Both the position numbers and the translations under genes were made by a program. Positions 32,460 through 36,592 of a stretch of DNA of 36,592 nt are shown here, one piece after another; position 1 is the first letter of the stretch, and each line of letters begins with the position of its first letter. Where the stretch lies: NCBI GenBank assembly GCA_947642555.1, contig CANRSX010000044.1:1-36592 (forward strand), given 5' to 3'. This DNA comes from an uncultured Roseburia sp. Lineage in GTDB: Bacteria; Bacillota; Clostridia; Lachnospirales; Lachnospiraceae. The notes beneath the pieces are model-generated. The model saw only the letters and a list, made by a program, of their open reading frames with translations, was not told the origin of the DNA and made no database searches.

Positions 32460-33113
32460 TCACGCATCCTTCGACTCAATCACCAGCAGGATCCCATCCG
32501 AAAAGGAAATCACACCCTCCTCGCCTGTGATCTCATTGCTGATCCCAAGGGAGCAGAACCCTTTCAGGCAGTACTCCGTCAGCGGATACTTCATTCCGCG
32601 AAGCGTGAGTCCCGTCACCTGCGGCGTATAAGGCAGGAGCGACACGTAGGTTCCGAACTGCTCCGCGCGCCGGATGACAAGCCCGGTATCTGTCATGCGG
32701 ATCCGGTTGCAGGGATCTGTAATCGTGACCGGCACCCCCTCCGTGAGCCCGATCCCCAAAAGCTCGATGTTGCCGAGCAGATGATCAATCCGTCCCCCGG
32801 TCGCGCCGAGCAGCGTGACCTGTTCCGCGCCCATGCGGATGGCAAGCCGCAGCGCCGACTCGGTATCCGTGTCGTCCTTTACCGGATCAAGCCGCACAAA
32901 TGTTATCTCTGGCCGGTTCTCAAAATACGCCCGCGCCCCATCGTCCGCCGAGTCGAAATCCCCGACGATCACGTCCGGCATGATCTGATTCCGGTAAAAA
33001 AAATGAATTCCTGCATCCGCAGCGATCAGGCAGTCCGGCTTTTCCGTGTCAATCGTCTGTTTGACAAACGCATCGTCAACGCTGCCTCCTGAAACTATAA
33101 TTGTCTGTTTCAT
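32460..33113 (-). CDS. thiN: Thiamine diphosphokinase
   Basis: This 217-residue enzyme transfers diphosphate from ATP to thiamine. The N-terminal Rossmann-like part has ADAGIHFF, DVIVGDFDS and DDTDTESALRLA. LLGATGGRIDHLLGNIELL is the family hallmark, and the C-terminal half is a beta-sandwich binding thiamine. I start at 33113, six bases after AGAGG. It is the last gene of the classic pknB-rsgA-rpe-thiN cluster. Confidence 0.95.
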   Translation of the reverse strand: MKQTIIVSGGSVDDAFVKQTIDTEKPDCLIAADAGIHFFYRNQIMPDVIVGDFDSADDGARAYFENRPEITFVRLDPVKDDTDTESALRLAIRMGAEQVTLLGATGGRIDHLLGNIELLGIGLTEGVPVTITDPCNRIRMTDTGLVIRRAEQFGTYVSLLPYTPQVTGLTLRGMKYPLTEYCLKGFCSLGISNEITGEEGVISFSDGILLVIESKDA

Positions 33114-33182
33114 ATCCATCCTCTCCCGGTCAGTCCCTGCTGCTTTCGCCGCCCGGCCCAGCCTTCCTTTCACATCAGCCCG

Positions 33183-33836
33183 TCACGGATTTAAAATATG
33201 CAGAAACTGCCGGACATTTTCTGCGACGTCACCCCCGAAAACCGCGCTTCCGGCAACGATGACATTTGCCCCGGCGTCGAGCACAGTCTGCACATTCGAC
33301 AGCCGGATCCCGCCGTCCACCTCAATATCGGTTTTCAGCCCCCGCTTTGTGACCATCTTCTTTAAATCACGGATCTTGTCAATCGTGTACAGAATCAGCT
33401 CCTGTCCGCCGAATCCCGGATTGACCGTCATGACAAGCACCATATCCACCTGCGGCAGAATATATTCCAGCACGGACAGCGGGGTGGCCGGATTGAGCGC
33501 AACGCCCGCCAGAAGCCCTTCCTTTTTGATGGCTGCGATCGTGCCGTCCAGATGCGTACAGCTCTCGGCATGAACGGTGATCAGATCCGCCCCCGCCTTC
33601 GCAAACTCCGCAATATACCGGGACGGCTCCTCAATCATCAGATGAACGTCAAACATCCTCTCACTCCACGGGCGGATCGCTTTTATGACCGGCAGACCGA
33701 ACGACAGGCTCGGCACAAACATGCCGTCCATCACGTCGATATGTACGTACTGCGCACCTGCCTGATCCAGAAGCCGCACCTGCTCTCCGAGTGTGCTGAC
33801 ATCCGCTGCCAGTATGGATGGTGACAAACAATTCAT
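33183..33836 (-). CDS. rpe: Ribulose-phosphate 3-epimerase
   Basis: This 217-residue TIM barrel interconverts ribulose-5-phosphate and xylulose-5-phosphate. It opens LSPSILAADVSTLGEQV, with metal ligands in HIDVMDGMFVPSLSFG and DVHLMIEEP, then VNPGFGGQ and the active-site Asp in DIEVDGGI. The product links to xylulose-5-phosphate that the sugar operon at 538-7053 would make if it uses apulose. Confidence 0.97.
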   Translation of the reverse strand: MNCLSPSILAADVSTLGEQVRLLDQAGAQYVHIDVMDGMFVPSLSFGLPVIKAIRPWSERMFDVHLMIEEPSRYIAEFAKAGADLITVHAESCTHLDGTIAAIKKEGLLAGVALNPATPLSVLEYILPQVDMVLVMTVNPGFGGQELILYTIDKIRDLKKMVTKRGLKTDIEVDGGIRLSNVQTVLDAGANVIVAGSAVFGGDVAENVRQFLHILNP

Positions 33837-33873
33837 GACGAATCCTCCTGTTCTCTTACAAAACCCGCTGCAT

Positions 33874-34761
33874 TCAGTATTTTCTGAAATTCTTCAGTTC
33901 CTCATAGATCTGCTGATAATTCCGGTAGCGCTGCTCACTGATCTCCCCGGCGGCCAGCGCCGCCTTCACACCGCAGTCCCGCTCCCTGATATGATTACAG
34001 CCCGCAAAACGGCAGTCCTGCTCATACGCCGCAAATTCGGGATAAAAGCGTTTCAGCTCTTCTTTTTCCATCTGGAGCTGTAACGTGGAAAAACCGGGCG
34101 TGTCCATAATATACGTACTTCCACGCACCGGTATGATCTCCGAATGGCGCGTCGTGTGACGGCCCCGCCCGATCTTCTCGCTGATCTCCCCGGTCTCCAT
34201 CTGCCTTCCCTTCTGCAGACAGTTGATCAGGGAGGATTTTCCCACGCCGGACGGTCCGGCCACGACGGTCGTCTTCCCCGCAAGCAGCGCCAGCAGCCCG
34301 TCTGTCCCCTCACGCTCCTTCGCCGAGGTAAACAGCACCGGATATCCTGACGCCGCATAAATTCCCGCGAGTCGTTCCCGTTCCTTTCCGTCCGCAAGAT
34401 CCGCTTTGTTAAAACAGATCGCGACCGGTATCTGCTGCGTGCCCATCATCACCAGAAAACGATCCAGCAGATTAAAATTCGGCTCTGGCCGGGCTGCGGC
34501 AAAAATAACCAGCGCCTGATCGACATTTGCCACGGCAGGCCGGATGAGCGCACTCTGCCTGGGCAGGATGCGCTCGATATTCCCTTCCTTGTCAGCCTCG
34601 TCGAGCACCATGATCTCCACATTATCCCCGACCAGCGGTTTTACCTTCTGATTGCGGAAAATCCCCTTTGCTTTACACTCGTAAATTCCGGCGTCCTCCA
34701 CATGCACATAGTAAAACCCCGCGATTCCCCTGATGATTTTTCCACTGTACCTGTCACTCAC
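33874..34761 (-). CDS. rsgA: Ribosome small-subunit-dependent GTPase A
   Basis: This 295-residue circularly permuted GTPase matures the 30S ribosomal subunit. After an OB-fold, the G motifs come in permuted order: NKADL (G4), GPSGVGKSS (G1), DTPGF (G3). The C-terminal zinc site is C-x4-C-x-H-x5-C (CRFAGCNHIRERDC). I prefer the GTG at 34761, overlapping the kinase stop, with GGGAG nine bases upstream; an ATG at 34785 is the alternative. Confidence 0.95.
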   Translation of the reverse strand: MSDRYSGKIIRGIAGFYYVHVEDAGIYECKAKGIFRNQKVKPLVGDNVEIMVLDEADKEGNIERILPRQSALIRPAVANVDQALVIFAAARPEPNFNLLDRFLVMMGTQQIPVAICFNKADLADGKERERLAGIYAASGYPVLFTSAKEREGTDGLLALLAGKTTVVAGPSGVGKSSLINCLQKGRQMETGEISEKIGRGRHTTRHSEIIPVRGSTYIMDTPGFSTLQLQMEKEELKRFYPEFAAYEQDCRFAGCNHIRERDCGVKAALAAGEISEQRYRNYQQIYEELKNFRKY

Positions 34762-36592
34762 TGGCAAATGCTCCCGAGATATCATTTACAATCTGATCGT
34801 TGAGCTTGTTTCCGTTTAAATCCAGCCAGGTAATGATCACCTTTCCGTTATTTACAAGAAGGCCGGATTTTGTGAGCGTCAGGCCCTCCGTGCCGAATTC
34901 CTGAATCGATTTATTGCTCCACTGCTCCAGGATATTCCCCGCAGTGTCATAGAGCACGATGCTGGCGCCGGATACATTGGAGGTATCTGCGGGCGGCTTG
35001 ATCGTCATGCGGAACTGGTAGGTCGCAGCCGTCACACTCTGCGAGGGCTGCGGGCCTGAGCTCACTGTGATCGTGATCGTACTGCCCCGCTCCGCCTGGC
35101 TCCCCGGCGCAGGATTCTGATCGATTACGATCCCCGCCGGCACCGATTCGCTGGTCTGCGACTGCACGGACACCTGGAAACCCGCCTGGCCAAGCTCAAG
35201 CTTCGCCTGATCCTCGGACTTGTAGGTCGTCTTCATATCCGGCACTGTGATCATCTCTTTGCCCTGGCTGATGACGATGGTCACCGCCTCGCCCGGCTTC
35301 GCCTTGGTATTGTGATCCGGCGTCTGCGAAATCACATAGCCCGCCTCCACCGTATCGCTGTAGGAATACGTCTTATTTGCGTCAAACTCCTCGTCCTCAA
35401 GCATGGAAACGGCATCCGCTTCCCGCTCTCCCACGACATTCGGCACCTCGACGGTTCCCTCGCCGATGCTGACGACAACCTTTATCGTGGAATCCGGATC
35501 CACCTTCGTACCGGGTTCCGGATCCTGCAGGCAGATCTGATCTTTGTCATAATCCTTTGAGGAATTCTCCCCCACCTTCTCGATCTTAAGTCCCAGTCCC
35601 TCTGCCTCCGTCTTCGCTTCGTCAAATGTCTTTCCACGCAGATCCGGCGCGTCGATTTTCTGCACCTGCTGCGTCTGCGTCTCCGACTGCCCGGTCTGCT
35701 GCGTCTCGCTCCGCTGGGATTCGGTATTCTTGCCGCCCCCGGTTTTTCCCTTGCCGAATACATTGACAAGAAGCGCCACGATAATGATGACGATGACGAC
35801 CGCGGCCACGATTCCCATGATCGTGATCGCCTTCTCCATCTTCGGATTCAGATCATCGTCGTCAAACTCATCGTCGTCATCCTCATCCTCGTATTCGTCA
35901 TCATCCTCATCCCTTGCGGGCCTGTGATCCTCCTGCTTCGCGTGCACGGCCTGCTCGGTCTTTAAATAGACGCTGCCGGTCTCCTCTTTGATCTTCTTTA
36001 AATCCTCCGCATTGATCACGCGCGTCTTATCCTGCCGGACCGCGGGCACCATCACCACAAAATCCTCATCCGGGCTCACAAGCGCTTTCCTTAAATCCGT
36101 CAGCAGCGCTGTCATGGACTCGTATCTGCGGTCCGAGCTTTTCTGGGTACATTTTAAAATAATCTTCTCCATGCTGACCGGGAGATTCGGCGCGTACGCG
36201 CTCGGCGCCACCATCTCCTCCTGCAGATGCTGGATCGCGACCGCCACCGTCGTATCCCCGTCAAAGGGCACGCGTCCCGTCACCATCTCATACATCACGA
36301 TTCCCAGCGAATAGATATCGCTCTTGCCGTCCACAAAGCCGTTCCTGGCCTGTTCCGGGGAAGAATAGTGCACGGATCCCATCACGTCGGAATTGATCGT
36401 ATTCGTGCTGACCGCGCGCGCGATCCCGAAATCCGTCACCTTGACCTTGCCTTCCGTCGAAATAATAATATTCTGCGGCTTGATGTCGCGGTGAATGATC
36501 CCTTTGTTGTGCGCGGCCTCAATGCCCCTTCCCACCTGGATCGCGATGCTGACCGCCTCCTTAAAGGACAGCTGGCCCTTTTTCTCGATATA
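34754..36592 (-). CDS. pknB: Membrane Ser/Thr protein kinase with PASTA repeats, N-terminus outside the window
   Basis: The 612 codons present (5' end cut by the window edge) encode most of a PrkC/PknB-type kinase. Visible are HRDIKPQN, the DFG motif TDFGIAR, SSPEQARNG and YSLGIVMYEMVTGRVPF. A very acidic juxtamembrane stretch with runs of Asp and Glu follows, then one membrane helix (about 25 residues of Ala, Val and Ile). Three PASTA domains come next outside the cell, and then a C-terminal beta-rich domain of about 95 residues. PASTA domains sense muropeptides or peptidoglycan precursors. The stop overlaps rsgA. Confidence 0.95.
   Translation of the reverse strand, partial: YIEKKGQLSFKEAVSIAIQVGRGIEAAHNKGIIHRDIKPQNIIISTEGKVKVTDFGIARAVSTNTINSDVMGSVHYSSPEQARNGFVDGKSDIYSLGIVMYEMVTGRVPFDGDTTVAVAIQHLQEEMVAPSAYAPNLPVSMEKIILKCTQKSSDRRYESMTALLTDLRKALVSPDEDFVVMVPAVRQDKTRVINAEDLKKIKEETGSVYLKTEQAVHAKQEDHRPARDEDDDEYEDEDDDDEFDDDDLNPKMEKAITIMGIVAAVVIVIIIVALLVNVFGKGKTGGGKNTESQRSETQQTGQSETQTQQVQKIDAPDLRGKTFDEAKTEAEGLGLKIEKVGENSSKDYDKDQICLQDPEPGTKVDPDSTIKVVVSIGEGTVEVPNVVGEREADAVSMLEDEEFDANKTYSYSDTVEAGYVISQTPDHNTKAKPGEAVTIVISQGKEMITVPDMKTTYKSEDQAKLELGQAGFQVSVQSQTSESVPAGIVIDQNPAPGSQAERGSTITITVSSGPQPSQSVTAATYQFRMTIKPPADTSNVSGASIVLYDTAGNILEQWSNKSIQEFGTEGLTLTKSGLLVNNGKVIITWLDLNGNKLNDQIVNDISGAFASE

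Overview
The window looks like chromosome of a strictly anaerobic, spore-forming, fairly GC-rich Clostridia, most likely Lachnospiraceae. The evidence is the anaerobic ribonucleotide reductase NrdDG, a YlmC/YmxH sporulation protein, the order pknB-rsgA-rpe-thiN, a T-box leader ahead of an archaeal-type AspRS with GatCAB, strong GGAGG ribosome binding sites, and protein similarities seen by eye. The genus cannot be named from the sequence alone. No rRNA, tRNA or CRISPR array was seen.

Layout. 1-166 is the start of an unrecognised minus-strand gene whose leader carries a structured repeat. 538-7053 (minus) is a five-gene sugar operon: fucose-isomerase-like protein, split transketolase (two subunits), FGGY kinase, and a DUF4038-type TIM-barrel glycosidase. 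A LacI-type regulator diverges from it at 7320. The gene set matches a transketolase-type route for the branched plant sugar D-apiose, but the substrate is inferred. 8360-13046 holds rarA, a small membrane protein and nrdG/nrdD. 13176-17516 is a MarR regulator facing a heterodimeric ABC exporter. 17601-20599 holds an Rrf2 regulator with cysK, an SDR dehydrogenase and an HD-domain protein. 20612-26354 is the Asp-tRNA(Asn) amidation operon (T-box, AspRS, a Nudix-GatC fusion, GatA, GatB). 26385-28699 holds an XRE membrane protein, two tandem structured repeats and a low-molecular-weight phosphatase. 28836-30058 is a graveyard of IstB, AbiEii and ROK remnants. 30247-36592 is core: MBL-fold hydrolase, YlmC/YmxH, YchF, ThiN, Rpe, RsgA and a PASTA-domain Ser/Thr kinase cut by the window edge.

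The most novel item is a dispersed family of about 165-215 bp intergenic elements (four full copies plus two isolated ends). Their outer ends (AAAGTTCAGCC / GGGCTGAACTTT) and core segments are conserved, while the hairpin arms differ in sequence but keep their base pairing. That is the pattern of a selected RNA or DNA structure. Second are the Nudix-GatC fusion and the apiose-like operon. Several promoters have operators placed very legibly, including a MarR site on two face-to-face promoters that share a -10 box, an NrdR-like box in the nrdD promoter spacer, and a perfect palindrome beside the cysK -10.
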